Below are positions 1-10,796 of a stretch of 64,000 nt of DNA, one piece after another. Under the pieces are notes generated by a model, which made no database searches, was not told where the DNA came from, and was given only the letters and a program-made list of their open reading frames with translations. Numbering within the stretch: position 1 is the stretch's first letter; the number at the start of each line of letters is the position of its first letter. The position numbers and the translations under genes are program-made. Source of the stretch: Diphasiastrum complanatum (Eukaryota; Streptophyta; Lycopodiopsida; Lycopodiales; Lycopodiaceae); assembly GCA_029204225.1 (NCBI GenBank), contig CM055102.1, positions 45,635,484-45,699,483 on the forward strand, in the 5' to 3' direction.

Positions 1-1
1 C

Positions 2-650
2 CGATCGTTGGGATTATTCTGGAGGACTAGACGTGCTTTACGTTTAGGTTACGAAAAAGAGCTGCAAAAATGCATAACAGAGTTGGATGACTTTACTTAC
101 AAGGTCATACAACAGCGAAAAAAAGTCATCGAAGAAGCCAACAAGAACAATGAGGAAAATGTAATCCTGCACTAGTCTCAAGCGCCTTAGCTTCAGCCTC
201 CAATGCCTTTTTGTCTAACAGGAACAGTCTGCAATTTTCGTTGTAGATAGACAATCTGTCTCCTAAAACACAATTTTATATGTATGTGGCAGACTAGGGA
301 AGATCTACTGTCCAGATTTATGAATTTCAAAGGGCAGGATGGCGAAGATACGTACAAAGACAAAGACCTCCGGGATTCTATTCTCAACTTTGTCATTGCA
401 GGACGCGATACAACCGCCATAACGCTCTCATGGCTGGTCTATCTGCTTTGCAATAATCCACATGTAGCAGACAAAATCAGTGCGGAGTTGAAGAGTGTTC
501 TGGGTGATACAAAGGATGTGAGCATCAGGGAGTTTTGTGAGCTTTTGACACCAGAATGTGTGAATGAGTTGCACTATTTGCATGCATCCGTGAATGAGTG
601 TCTCCGTCTCTACCCTCCCGTTCCACGGGTAAGTAAAGCTGTTCAATGAA

Positions 651-703
<53 letters not shown>

Positions 704-1403
704 TTTACCGAGGTCTTCCTTAATGTGGCCCTCAGGACGGGAAAGTGGCACTCAAGGATGATGTACTTCTTGATGGGACAAAGGTGAAAGCCGGTGACAG
801 GCTTGTATATGTACCATACTCAATGGGTAGAATGGAGTTCTTGTGGGGTAAAGACGCACTTATGTTCAAGCCAGAGCGATGGTTTAAAGATAACAAGTTT
901 CAGTCAGAATCACCATACAAATTCACGGCTTTTCAGGTGTGTATTTGTGGATGGCTGTAGTTTTAATGATTTTGCATTATTGATTAGCATATTGCATTGC
1001 AAAAATCAAACCCACATGTCTAAACCTTCCAGAACATTAAATTTGCAGCCAAGATCATACCTATGATCGTGATTGTATGTAATCAACAAGCTGATGACAC
1101 GGGATAAACAAACTGAGCTCTGAAATCTACATACAAAACATGATCATGTTGTTGATGTGGTCTATATATTTCGTGCAGGCTGGACCTCATGCAGATCATG
1201 TTGTTTGATGTGGTTTATTCGTGCAGGCTGGACCTCGTACATGCTTGGGAAAAGACTCAGCATACCTGCAAATCAAAACTACTGCAGCTGTACTCATCAG
1301 ATTTTTCCAATTCAGACTATTACCCAACCATAGAGTTTACTATCGTCTGGGAATGGTTCTGCAGATGATCAATGGTATAAAAGTTTTTGTATCTAGATGT
1401 TGA
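2..1403 (+). CDS. Cytochrome P450, CYP704-like, last four exons (5' end outside window)
   Basis: A haem-thiolate monooxygenase of the plant CYP86 clan. CYP704 members usually hydroxylate long-chain fatty acids for sporopollenin or cutin at the endoplasmic reticulum. I read exons at 2-160, 293-628, 736-936 and 1227-1403, all joined in phase 0 with GT donors and AG acceptors, giving about 290 residues of the C-terminal half. Visible landmarks are the helix-I oxygen-binding motif AGRDTT, the K-helix ExxR as ECLR, the KPERW meander motif, and a haem loop split by the last intron, FQ then AGPRTCLG, with the cysteine ligand present. The frame ends at TGA 1401-1403. The motifs LSRF, PYSMGRME and GKDSAYLQ favour CYP704 over CYP86 or CYP94. 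The second intron contains a TG/AG microsatellite and the third a duplicated acceptor. No disabling mutation is visible, so the gene may be functional. The subfamily assignment is from memory of the family. Confidence 0.85.
651..699. repeat. Compound (TG)n(AG)n microsatellite in a P450 intron
   Basis: Ten TG units (651-670) are followed by about fourteen AG units (671-699) inside the 107-nt intron between P450 exons at 628 and 736. The repeat occupies nearly half the intron and lies well upstream of the acceptor at 734-735, so length change here should be tolerated. Confidence 0.95.
1140..1245 (+). repeat. Tandem duplication spanning the last 3' splice site of the P450
   Basis: A block of about 50 bp is present twice in a row. 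It carries a branch-side region, a GTGCAG acceptor and the first codons of the last exon. Copy 1 has its acceptor at 1177-1178 and copy 2 at 1225-1226. Only copy 2 leads into the complete haem-binding exon. Splicing to copy 1 would read A-G-P-H-A-D-H-V-V and then stop, losing the haem cysteine. Confidence 0.8.
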
Positions 1404-1597
1404 TTACTACCTGCAACTTCACTAATTAACGCTGGCTAAGAGTCTTGGTGGTGAAAATCAGTTAATTGCATCACTTGCTTCCTCATGTGAAATTCTGTAT
1501 TGAGTCTCAGATTCTGGGTATCTTCAGATTTCAGACCTTTCTGTGGCACTTCCATTCTACCCAATCTTCTCAAAATCTCATGAATTTGCAAAGCAAA

Positions 1598-1974
1598 GAA
1601 TTGTTGTCCATTTGTGTATGGTGGAATATGGTGGAAGGACGAGTCCATGAATTGTTGTGCACTTGTGTATGGTGGAAGGACGAGTCCATGAATTGCTCTC
1701 TACTTGTGTATGGTGCAATATGGTGGCAGGACTAGTCCAGGACCTCGAGCGCCGGACCTTCCGTACTATGGAAGGCCCGGGCACAGGCCATTCTGCCCCG
1801 TAAGTATTTCCAGAATTTTTTAGGTGAATGGCGGAAGGACGGGTCCATGAATTGTTGTCCACTTGTGTATGGTGGAAGGACTAGTCCAGGACCTAGAGCC
1901 CCGGACCTTCCGTACTATGGAAGGGCCCGGGCATAGGCCATTCTGCCCTGTAAAAATTTCTAGAATTTTTTAGG
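1598..1974. repeat. Minisatellite and two long direct repeats downstream of the P450
   Basis: A unit of roughly 40-50 bp beginning GAATTGTTGTCCACTTG recurs near 1598, 1650, 1691 and 1849. A longer unit, about 1691-1824 and 1849-1974, adds a GGACCTTCCGTACTATGG palindrome-like segment and a segment ending AGAATTTTTTAGG. The two longer copies are nearly identical apart from small changes. Confidence 0.8.
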
Positions 1975-2049
1975 CTCGTCCAATTTTTTTTGGAAATCCT
2001 TACGGGGCAAAATGGCCTGTGCCCTCCGGCACCTTCCATTGCATAATGG
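1753..2049. mobile_element. Foldback/MITE-like element with inverted ends
   Basis: The segment 1753-1812 (CCGGACCTTCCGTACTATGG through GTAAGTATTTCC) and its second copy at about 1901-1969 are matched in inverted orientation by 1992-2049 (GGAAATCCTTACGGGGCAAA through CATAATGG). Inverted termini of about 55 bp around a short core, with no reading frame, suggest a miniature inverted-repeat element. No target duplication was found, and one end has been copied by the local tandem duplication. Confidence 0.5.
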
Positions 2050-2965
2050 ATACTTTGACTTTTTCTTACATGTATATTTTGGAACGTAATGAGCAGTTTG
2101 ACTTTTTTGACTAGTTTGACATAGCCATGTGGCAGCTTGTGCCTGACAGGGACGCGCCGATTGAAAAGCGCACCAATTTATTTATTTTTCTAAAAATAGA
2201 TGCCTATTATGCTTTTTAATATGTTCAAAAAGTGAGCAGAATCGTGACAAATTATCTATTATTTGCATGGAAGGCCCTCCTTGCTCAAGGGCAGGGTCTT
2301 GACTTGCAAGAAGGACCGAGGTCCATGGGCCTTCCACGGCGTAATGCACAGTGAAAAGGTGGAGAGAAATTGCACATTCCGTAGAGAAAAAACGCACATT
2401 CTGGAGAGAGAACGCTCATTTCGAAGAGAAAACTCACATTTTGTAGAAAAGAATGCACATTTTAGAGAGGGAATGACATGTTCTGGAGGAAAGAAAAAGG
2501 TGAATGCATATTCCACTCCTGGAAGTGCTTTCAAAATACAAAGCAAACCCTCACTTGGCATTACATGGCACGTAATTTTTGTGGGGAAGTCCCCATGAAA
2601 GGGCCTTCATTGAGCAGGGCGGAATGCCCGAGGGCAAGGGCCTTCCTGTGCTTAATGACACATGTCAAGAAGTTTTTTTTTCTTCAAGTTTTTTTTTTTT
2701 GTGAGAATTTTTTTCCCATCTTTCTTTAATCTTTTTTATGCTAAATCTTTTTCTTTTTTTTCGAATTTTTTTAAAGTTGTTTTCTTTTGGCTGAATTCAT
2801 TCTCCACATGTTTTTGAAACATATATATATATTTTGCATTTTTTTTTCTTGTCGACTTTCTTTTTTTTGTATAAGTTTTTTATTTTGAGCCCATTTTGAG
2901 CGAATTTTATTTTTTGACTTTTGCCATTTTAAGATTTAGATAAGGGTGGTTTCATTCTACATTGC
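2050..2965. other. Non-coding, very T-rich intergenic stretch
   Basis: It contains a minisatellite at 2370-2490 (separate entry), two imperfect GGCCTTCC-bearing segments near 2265-2345 and 2597-2660 that recall the foldback element upstream, and long T runs from 2668 to 2920. No gene recognised. Confidence 0.7.
2360..2487 (+). repeat. 21-bp minisatellite, about six units
   Basis: Units of about 21 bp (consensus near GAGAAAACGCACATTTTGGA) repeat about six times. Because the period is a multiple of three, the plus-strand frame at 2263-2598 reads as a seven-residue repeat (CTFRREK, THILERE, RSFRREN, SHFVEKN and so on). That frame has no homology I recognise and is probably fortuitous. Confidence 0.7.
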
Positions 2966-3176
2966 CTAGTTAAGCACAATTGCAAGAACCATGCAATGTA
3001 GGTGCCTCGTTACAATAATGGTAATTAGGTGGTGGTCCATGCAGAGGAGAGTTGGATTTGTAAGCTCATCGCACCAAAAATCACTGCTTTGGTTGAAGAT
3101 TTGAGTGAAAACAAAGAATTTTTGGCAAGTAGACGTAGTTTTGGAGGTTGCAAGAAAGTCTATGATATGGCCGAAC

Positions 3177-5040
3177 TTATAAAGCAAATCTCGTGCATAT
3201 TTGCTGTGTAAGAAAGACCATGTCTTCCTTTTGCCATACTTCAATGCCAAGACAATAGTGCATCAATCCTAGATCACTCATGTCAAAAGCATTGGAAAGA
3301 TCTGATTTTATTTCATCAATTAAGCTCTCATTACTTTCTGTAATAATTAAATTATCTACATACAACACAATGAACACTATATCTGAATCTTGCCTTAGAA
3401 TGTAAAGATTAGGATCAACATCACTCTTTATCATTCCCCTTCGCTTGAAGTGTTCATCAATGCAAGAGTACCACGCCCGTGGTGCTTGCTTCAATCCATA
3501 AATGGCTTTGTCGAGCTTACAAACGAGATGCTCTCTCCCTGGCTCAACAAATCCTTGAGGTTGAAGTACATCTCTTCATCCAACATTCCATTAAGAAAAG
3601 TAGATTTAACGTCCATTTGATGGATCTTCCAACCATAGAAAGCAGAAATAGCAATGATAGAACGTATAGTTACTATCTTAGCTACGGGTGCGAAGGTTTT
3701 TTCAAAATCAATACCTTCCTGCTGCTCAAATCCTCTTGCAACCAACCGTGCTTTGTATTGTTGAGTTGCCCATCAGCTCTGTATTTGATTTTGTATATCC
3801 ATTTACAAGTGATAGGCGTCTTACCATCAAGTAGCTCAACCAAGTTCCACGTCCTATTTTTCGATACAGCTTTCATTTTTGTTTCCATAGCTTCACGCCA
3901 CTCCTTGTGCTCCTTTGCTTTATCAAAAGTTTTTGGTTCTTGAGCCTTGAGCACAGAACCCATTAGGGCTAGATTCACCACTATCAATGTACCAGGTATC
4001 CTTGGCTTCATTACTTGCCATTAATGCTATAATGAACAATTTTGAACTCTCACCTGTATCATCTTCATATTGATCATCATCGTATTGATGTTGATCAGTA
4101 TAATTATTTTCATAATAATAGTCATCAAACTGATGTAGATCAGCATAATTTTCCGCTTGCCATTTGTCTTTTCTTTGTTCCATCTCCTGCTGTTTCTTGA
4201 AGCATTCACGCTCTTAGTGGCCAAGTTTGTTGCAGTACCTACAATTGCCAGGTTTATTTTGTCTTGAATAGCCACATCCTTGACCTCGGCCTTGATTCCA
4301 ATTGCCTCGATTTGGACTATCATTGACTTGCTCATGAAATTGTTGAAATGGTCTCCGACTTAAGTTTCCTCCTCTCGATTGATACCTTCCACGGTCAAAT
4401 CTTCCACCTTGTTCTCTAAAACTGCAAGAGCCTGATCATAGCTCATGTTACGATGATTCAAGTTCTCTTGACGTTGCTCTTCTTGCAAAAGCAATCCACC
4501 TAGTTCTTCATAGGTTGGAAGATTTTCTCTTGTGGCTATACTCGTCACAAACATTTAATGTGACTCACTCAGACTATTCAATGTCAATTGCACGATCTCA
4601 CGGTCTTGTACTTGCTCTCCAACTGTTGCTAATTGGTCACGGATCTCTTTGATCTTTAGTATGTGATCAACAATAGTTGCACCATCATCCATCTGTAATG
4701 TATGCAACTTCGTCTTCAAAAATAGTATTCGAGATGTATTTGTCATTTCAAACAATGCCTTCAATGTATCCCACGCTTCTTTTGGTCCTTCTGAATCTGA
4801 AATTTAGGGAATAATTGCATCTCTAACTGATAGGTTGATGACATTCTGGGCTTTCCATTTTCTCCTATCAAATGTCCGCTGATCTTCTTCAATCATTGGT
4901 CTTGTCTCTTCACCTGTCACGATCTCTCATAGCTCCTTTTCTATCAAAATGTTCTTCAATTTGAATTTTCAAACTGCATAGTTGCCGACACCTTCCAATT
5001 TGCTTGACTCATTAAGGACACTCTCGCTTAGAGTTGCCAT
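3177..5040 (-). pseudogene. Ty1/copia retrotransposon relic, gag joined to RT by an internal deletion
   Basis: Read on the minus strand, gag starts at the ATG at 5040-5038 and has a UBN2-type gag domain (4555-4764) and a CX2CX4HX4C zinc knuckle near 4200-4245 interrupted by a TAA. Protease begins as TWYIDSGE at about 3985 and then breaks off. The next residues belong to the reverse transcriptase (EWREAMETKMKAVSKNRTWN), so most of protease and all of integrase are missing. RT continues in three frames through 3923-3177 and carries YVDN where the catalytic motif is YVDD. Beyond about 3180 the RT similarity fades. Many stops and frameshifts make it non-functional. No LTRs were assigned. Confidence 0.85.
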
Positions 5041-5130
5041 TACTGGATAGATGAGTCTAGATCACAAAATTTATCACACCACAGAACTGTAATTTTTTTT
5101 TTTTTGGTTGGACACCTGATATCAGTATTG

Positions 5131-5819
5131 TGAAAAGTACAGTACTAAGTACCATAAATGGATCTTTGAATGATCCACAAGATGATTGTATGCTTGTTAA
5201 ACAATCTATCAGAAACTAGTCATCAGAAAACAAGATCTAGTTTAGCAGCTTGATAGGAAACAAGTAGAGACAATCAAAGCATTGATCAATTAGTATAATC
5301 CAACTCCACACGTGTGGAAATAAGGCTGTAGTACGGCCTGTAGACAGTGTTTATAAAGTGCCAAAGCTGGGTTTCATTGGAAATCAAGAGTAATCACCAT
5401 ACAATGAGAGAAAACTCGAGTTTCTCCTTGAGGCTCCAAAAAGTTTCTATCTTCTCACTATGGAGAATGGGAATACATAGTAAAACACACTTCCTTTGCA
5501 AATTTAGGTGAAAATCCAGCATGTAATAAGGAAGTAGACTCCACTTTCTTGCCCTAATGTGAAAACCCTGGCCTAGATCCAAGAGTCATGCTTGGTAGGT
5601 GCATGGTGGGTACAAATCTCATCATAAATCATGGTCTAGATCTTACAAAGTAGGAATCACTACCAAATGGAAACAACCACTCCTCTTGACTCGTGGTAAC
5701 CTACTTTAGGTGTGTATGTACAAGTGGCACTTTGGCCATTCAAGTAACCAACAAACAATATTGACAAAATGTACAATATTCTACATGGCTAGATTTGCCA
5801 ATGTAGGCAATTTTTCACA
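5131..5819 (-). mobile_element. LTR (3', full length) of the copia element at 5.8-9.8 kb
   Basis: On the minus strand the LTR starts TGTGAAAAATTG at 5819, directly after a polypurine tract GAGGAGGAG, and ends ...TTTTCA at 5131, giving 689 bp with TG...CA ends. Its 422-bp distal part (5133-5554) recurs at 10375-10796 without indels and with about nine substitutions by eye. A TATA-like box lies near 5347 (minus). The motif CACACGTGTG occurs near 5309. The end of the RNase H frame runs into the LTR. Confidence 0.75.
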
Positions 5820-6644
5820 CTCCTCCTCAAATCTAGCCTTGGAGATCACAATGCTTTTATCAATAACTCCAATTGAAGACCTAAGCTTGACAAATGAATC
5901 TTTAGTTAAAGGTTTAGTAAACAAATCAGCCAAGCAACTTGATGATGGCACGTGTTGGAGCTTGGTCTCTTTAGCTTGCACTTTTCCTCTCACGAAATGA
6001 TGAGCAATTTCGATGTGTTTGCTCCTTGCATGAAATGTAGGATTAGTTGCAAGTGATTGGGCTGATTGATTGTCACAATAGATGATAGGGATCTCCTCCT
6101 CCATGACATGAAGCTCCACCAATAGCCTTTTGAGCCACAAGACCTCCTTGCATGTTGATGTCAAGGCCTTGTATTCGGATTCTGTGGAAGATAAGGAGAT
6201 AGTATCTTGCTTTTTGGAAAGCCATGATACTACTCCATCACATAGAAAGGTGGCAAAGGCACTTGTTGATCTTCTATCCACTTTGTCACCTGCAAAATCC
6301 GAGTCACTATAGGCTCTTAAGCCAAGATTAGTTCCTCTATACAAAATGCCAAAATTCTTAGTGGATGAAATGTATCTAAGAACTCTTTTGGCCATCTTCC
6401 AATGTGAAACTAGAGGACTTTGCATGAATTGACTTAACTTTCCAACACTATAACTAAGATCAGGTCTAGTTATAGTTAAAAAGATCAAGGAGCCAATAAG
6501 CCTTCTATATAATGTGATGTCCTCAAAGGATGCTTCATCACAACCAATAGATGCTTTTACATGTTGCTCCATTGGTGTCTCAATGCCTTTACAATTCTTC
6601 ATTCCAAATCTATCTAGGATGGATGTAGCATATTTCGATGACAA
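5781..6644 (-). pseudogene. Copia pol: connection and RNase H domain
   Basis: The 287-codon frame begins in the end of the RT domain (KYATSILDRFGMKNC). It carries the copia motifs GSLIFLTITRPDLSY and the RNase H core with YSDSDFAGD, SLSSTESEY and CDNQSA, then the conserved tail HVPSSSCLADLFTKPL. The acidic residues of RNase H are visible. It is out of frame with the RT upstream by one shift near 6640. Its last codons overlap the start of the LTR. It degrades the RNA strand of the RNA-DNA hybrid during reverse transcription in the cytoplasmic particle. Confidence 0.9.
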
Positions 6645-7387
6645 ATGAAGCTAAAATCACATCCTCTAATAACCTCTATTCCAAGAATGAAGCTCAATAG
6701 GCCGAGATCTACCATCTTAAACTCTTTTGCTAAAGCAATTTTTACATCTCTAATTCCATCTAGATCATTACCACTCAAGATAATATCATCTACATACAAA
6801 ACATGAATAATGATCATGCCATCATGAAAACTTATATACAATGATGGATCATAGGCACTCATTACAAAATTGATGGAAATGAGAAAAGAGTTTAGCCTAG
6901 AGTACCATGCTCTAGGTGCTTGCTTGAGCCCATAAAGGCTCTTCTTCAAAAAACACACCTTTCCTTCATGCTTTGCCTTGATGAAGCCCTCGGGTTGCCT
7001 CATGTAGATCTCTTCCTCCAAATAACCATTGAGGAATGCATTTGTGAAGTCAAGTTGGAATAGCTCCCAATTGAAGGTTGTAGCAAGACTAATGATCAAC
7101 TTGATAGTAACAAGCTTAGCCATAGGAGCAAAAGTCTCATCATAATCAATGCCTTTGGTTTGTAAAAAACCTTTGGCAACAAGCCTAGCTTTATGCTTGC
7201 TTATTGATCCATCTTGATTATACTTCAATCTAAATACCCACTTACAATCAAGAGGTTTCTTCCCTTGAGGAAGATCCACAAGATCCCAAGTATGAATCTC
7301 AATAAGAACATCATACTCTACTTGCATAGCATCCATCCAACTTTTAGACTTACGAGCATCTTCATAGCATGTTGGCTCATCTAACAT
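6614..7387 (-). pseudogene. Copia pol: reverse transcriptase domain
   Basis: A 257-residue frame with the standard copia RT order: CKWVFRLKYNQDG, KGFLQTKGIDYDETFAP, the QLDFTNAFLNGYLEEEIYM block, [11 protein letters not shown], and an intact catalytic YVDD within HVLYVDDIIL. It overlaps both neighbours out of frame (shifts near 7385 and 6640), so the polyprotein is broken, but the catalytic core itself is undamaged. Compared with other relics in the window this is one of the best preserved RT domains. Confidence 0.9.
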
Positions 7388-8932
7388 TGAAGTAAGAAAG
7401 GTGTAAGATGTGAAAGATGATGAGCCTTCCCTTTGATCACCTTGACCATCATAGGTGGCTTGGATCTTGCCCTTGTAGATCTTCTTGGAATTGCATCTTG
7501 AGGTGGATCCTCAAGTTCTTTTTCACTTGGAAGCTCCTCCTCCCTCCTAGCATGATCCTTGGCATCAAGATCATTAGTAGCATTATCATCCAAATCACAA
7601 GCATGTCCTTCATAAAAAATAACATCCCTACTCACTATCACCTTGCTAGTGATGGGATTGAAGACTCTACAACCTTTGCTATTCTCACCATATCCCACAA
7701 AGATGCCTTTGATGGATGTTGCATCATCCTTCCTTCTCTTATCCAAGGATTGGTGTACATAGCAAGTGGATCCAAAAACTTTGAGATCCTTGAGATTGGG
7801 CTTCTCTCCAAATAGAGCTTCAAATGGTGTGATTCCTCCAATGGCTTGGTTTGGCAATCTATTGCACAAATAGTTAGCACAAGTTATTGCTTCACCCCAA
7901 AATGGTTTGGATAGAGAAGCATCTAGCCTTAAGGCCTTGGCACACTCACAAAGAGATCTATTTCTTCTCTCACTCACTCCATTTTGTTGAGGGGTGTATG
8001 GACATGACAACTCCCTCTTTATGCCATTAGAACTACAAAAGTCAATCAACTTATTGGAGATATATTCACCTCCATTATCACTCCTTAATACCTTAATCTT
8101 GGTACTAAGTTGATTTTCTACCAAAGTCTTGAACTTTACAAAAGAATCAAACACCACTGATTTGCTAGACAAGAGGTACATCCAACAAAATCTAGAATAG
8201 TCATCAATGAAGATTACATAGTACTTGGCACCACCATTAGACTCATGTGAAAAGCTATGAACATCCGAATGGATGAGTTCAAGAGGAGAGTTTGATCTTG
8301 ATGTAGATCTTGAGAAGGGTAGTTTGTAAGCCTTTGAGAGGCTGCATGCTTCACATCTCTTCCCACACTTTGACAAATGCTTGGGGAGTCCAACTGCAAG
8401 CTCCTTTGCAACCATAGATTCCATGGCTTTGTAGTTGGGGTGGCCCAACCTTTTGTGCCACAGTTCCACCTTTGATAACTCCACCTTTGCCAAGTTAACA
8501 CTCTCCACTGCAACATTAGCATCAATCTTAAACAATCTATCTTGCTTAAAGCCTTTGGCTATACATTCATTTTTTCTAAGGATGGAACAAACTCCATGCT
8601 TAAATTGTACATCTAGGCCATTATCCATTAACTGGCCAACACTAAGCAAATTCTTGGTTAACTTAGGAACATAAAGAACATTATCAAGATTCATCCTTTT
8701 GGATGATCCCACATACAAGGGAATTGTTCCTATTCCACTTATCTTACATTCTTGACTACTTGCAGTATAGATTAATCTATGTAAATCATTGTAAGAAAGT
8801 AAAGTGGAGCATCTGTCCTTTTGATATGTCATGTGGGAACTAGCCCCACTATCAATCCACCAAGAACCATTGGTGTTGCTCTTGGATGATGGTGGTTTGT
8901 TGGAAACCATCAAGGATGACTCTTCATCCTCC
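7381..8932 (-). pseudogene. Copia pol: protease, GAG-pre-integrase and integrase
   Basis: The open frame of 510 codons starts at 8913, though a readable frame extends upstream to a TAG at 8932. Protease shows WWIDSGASSHM, with the catalytic Asp-Ser-Gly intact. The GAG-pre-integrase region has LWHKRLGHPNYKAM and the CX2C pair CEAC. The integrase core has HSDVHS, LRSDNGGEY and PQQNGVSERRNRS, giving the D, D and E of the catalytic triad. The C-terminal part has the usual FGSTCYVH and KGIFVGYGENSKG motifs. It ends in a frameshift before RT. Integrase inserts the cDNA into nuclear DNA. Confidence 0.92.
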
Positions 8933-9778
8933 TACTCCTCCTCCTCCTGATGTGCAATGTCGCTTTGTTTGCTCTCTTGTGCCTTCTTCTTCTTGAGACA
9001 TTCTGATGCAAAATGTCCTTTCTTTCCACAGAAAAAAACATTTGTACTTGAACTTGTCTTTGATCTTGCCCTTTGAGCTTGAAGCCTCATCCTCCTCCTT
9101 GGTCTCCTTGAAGTGCTTCTTCTTGCCATTGGTCTTCTTCTTGCTTTTGAATGAGAAATTACCTTTATGATCACCATCCTGCAGAGAAATAGCATTCATT
9201 CTTGCATTGGTATGCAACATCCTACACTCTTCAGCTACTAATACATTGTGTAGCTTTTCTATAGTAGGCAAAGTGTCTTGGATTGCAAAGCTTTGGACCA
9301 AATTTGTAAAGCCACTCCCTAGACCATTGAGGACAATCTGAACAAGCTCACTATCTTGAATCTTCTCTCCAATGGAAGTTAAATCCCTATTGAGAGACTT
9401 GATTCTTAGCACATAATCTTGTGCACTCTCATCACTCCTCTTCATGCTTTGTAGAATCTGATTCCTAAGCATGAGAGCCCTCGAAGTGTTACTAGACTCA
9501 TAGATAGATTTTAAAGATTCCCAAGCCTCTTTAGCACTCTTACATGATGATACTTCGCTTAAAAGATCATTGCTTACATTCATCTTAATACAGTGAAGTG
9601 CAAGCCAAGACCTCTTCTTGTATCTCACTAATTCCTATGCACCTAGAGGTTCATCTTCATCATCTATTAGAAACTTATAAAGATCTTGGAGCACCATTAG
9701 TGACTCCATCCTCACTTTCCAAATAGCATAATTGGTAGAATTTAACCTCTCACTAGCTTCTAGAAGGTAGGCTCTCAT
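8933..9778 (-). pseudogene. Copia gag (UBN2-type) with zinc knuckle
   Basis: A readable gag starts at the ATG near 9778 (MRAYLLEASERLNSTNYAIW) and is interrupted by one stop near 9635. It continues as a 234-codon frame with the gag UBN2 core (ALHCIKMNVSNDLL, AKEAWESLKSIYESSN). A zinc knuckle, in which the CX2CX4HX4C pattern needs a one-base frame correction, lies near 9010-9050. The shift sits in a run of seven T on the coding strand, which suggests slippage. A TAG at 8932 separates gag from protease. Gag forms the particle that packages the element RNA. Confidence 0.85.
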
Positions 9779-10374
9779 ACTAGCAAGATTCTACACACAA
9801 GATATAGATTTGTTTGGACCTGAAACTCACAAAGGTTTCTAACTTGCAGTGTTTCACTCAAATGTTGACTTCTAATCCAACAGATGGATTTGTAATCACA
9901 GTTCTATCACTCCCTCACAAAGCTGGAATGAAGATAAGATGAGATGAAAACTACTCTCAAGCAAATCTTGCCAATCTTGGCTATTCTTGGACAAAAACTG
10001 ACTCTATCTCTCTCATTCACTTTGATGTACTTTCAAGACCTGGTTTTCACTTTAAGAAGGTCTGAAATCAGCCTAGATTAATTAGTTTTCATGAAACAAA
10101 CTCAAAACTAATCAATGGCAAGTGATCTTGGTAGCTTATTCTAGGATTTGCACCAAAAATTACATCAAACTGACACCAGATGAATTTTCTATGATCCAAT
10201 GAATATGGGTTAATAAATGCTGGTTCATAGATGCCCACATGTGTGAACAGTACGGATTTTGATCCTAAAAAAATTTGGGATCAAATCCCCTCACCAAAAC
10301 CTGGATAGCAGCTCGCCCTTCCAATACTAGCTTTTTGCACCAAAATCTGCTAAAACTGGATTAGATTCAAACAC
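9779..10374 (-). other. 5' leader between the truncated LTR and gag of the copia element
   Basis: About 600 bp without reading frames. It includes a CACATGTGTG palindrome near 10231. I could not find the expected primer-binding site matching TGGTATCAGAGC beside the LTR edge at 10375, so the junction may have been rearranged. Confidence 0.5.
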
Positions 10375-10796
10375 AAAAGTACAGTACTAAGGACCATAAA
10401 TGGATCTTTGAATGATCCACAAGGTGATTGTATGCTTGTTAAACAATCTATCAGAAACTAGTCATCAGAAAACAAGATCTAGTTTAGCAGCTTGATAGGA
10501 AACAAGTAGAGACAATCAAAGCATTGATCAATTAGTATAATCCAACTCCACACGTGTGGAAATAAGGCTGTAGTACGGCCTGTAGACAGTGTTTACAAAG
10601 TGCCAAAGTTGGGTTTCATTGGAAATCAAGAGTAATCACCATACAATGAGAGGAAACTCGAGTTTCTCCTTGAGGCTCCAAAAAGTTTCTATCGTCTCAC
10701 TATAGAGAATGGGAATACATAGTAAAACACACTTCCTTTGCAAAGTTAGGTGAAAATCTAGCATGTAATAAGGAAGTAGACTCCACTTTCTTGCCC
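10375..10796 (-). mobile_element. LTR copy (truncated 5' LTR) of the same copia element
   Basis: This 422-bp block is about 98 percent identical, without gaps, to 5133-5554 of the left LTR. The remaining ~265 bp of the LTR (its start on the minus strand) are missing, and unrelated sequence follows from 10797. It includes CACACGTGTG near 10551. Confidence 0.8.
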
